Assembly: GCA_947468255.1 (NCBI GenBank)
Contig: CANIMM010000166.1
Location: 1 to 6,985, forward strand
Source: Chitinophagaceae bacterium
Lineage (GTDB): Bacteria; Bacteroidota; Bacteroidia; Chitinophagales; Chitinophagaceae
DNA length: 6,985 nt
Direction of reading: 5' to 3'
How positions within the stretch are numbered: the first letter of the stretch is position 1; every line of letters starts with the position of its first letter. The notes under the pieces are model-generated. The model was not told the DNA's origin. It made no database searches and was given only the letters and a program-made list of their open reading frames with translations. This document shows positions 6,940 to 6,985 of the stretch, piece by piece. The position numbers were made by a program, and so were the translations under genes.

Positions 6940-6971
6940 AAAAAACCGATGCAATTTGTATCGGTTTTTTT
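6940..6971 (+). terminator. Rho-independent terminator after kdnB
   Basis: AAAAACCGAT (6941-6950) pairs perfectly with ATCGGTTTTT (6960-6969). The stem can extend inward through a G-U, a C-G and an A-U pair to leave a 3-nt ATT loop, and the T run continues to 6971. It begins 10 nt after the kdnB stop codon. This is a classical intrinsic terminator; the A-rich 5' flank would let it also act on transcripts coming from the right on the minus strand. Confidence 0.92.
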
Positions 6972-6985
6972 GTGCTGCTGTTCAA

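Overview
The window reads as a chromosomal segment of a Bacteroidota bacterium, probably of the Chitinophagaceae/Sphingobacteriia type. The grounds are: a DUF2480 protein, a family largely confined to that phylum; a quinoprotein dehydrogenase anchored as a lipoprotein; AT-rich spacers; and gene starts that mostly lack a Shine-Dalgarno sequence. There are no mobile elements, tRNA or rRNA genes, CRISPR arrays or long repeats. All genes look intact except the first, which is cut by the window edge.

Layout. (1) 1-769, plus strand: the C-terminal half of an NAD(P)-dependent aldehyde dehydrogenase, containing the active-site Glu and Cys. (2) 770-848: a short convergent spacer with a hairpin followed by a T-rich tract, a likely terminator. 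(3) 849-3017, minus strand: a PQQ-dependent, glucose-dehydrogenase-like quinoprotein with a lipobox and a cytochrome c domain embedded near its C-terminal end. (4) 3018-3260: a divergent spacer holding a 10-bp perfect palindrome and a strong ribosome binding site. (5) 3261-6929, plus strand: five genes in one direction with gaps of only 34-65 nt, probably one transcription unit. They are a DUF2480 protein, a LysE/RhtB-type exporter, a small secreted or membrane protein of unknown function, a monofunctional peptidoglycan glycosyltransferase (mtgA) and a KdnB-like iron-dependent Kdo 8-oxidase. (6) 6940-6971: a strong intrinsic terminator that closes this unit.

How the genes fit together. The last two genes of the unit act on the cell envelope: MtgA polymerises glycan strands from lipid II, and KdnB, if the assignment holds, oxidises C8 of Kdo as the first step towards 8-amino-8-deoxy-Kdo (Kdo8N) for lipopolysaccharide. 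The aminotransferase partner KdnA is not in the window, and the terminator directly after kdnB means it is not the next gene of this unit. The aldehyde dehydrogenase and the quinoprotein converge on a shared spacer and need not be functionally linked.

I see no convincing undescribed multi-gene system. The points most worth following are the separated kdnB, the heme-PQQ lipoprotein fusion, and the two uncharacterised proteins (DUF2480 and the 184-residue protein) in the envelope gene cluster.
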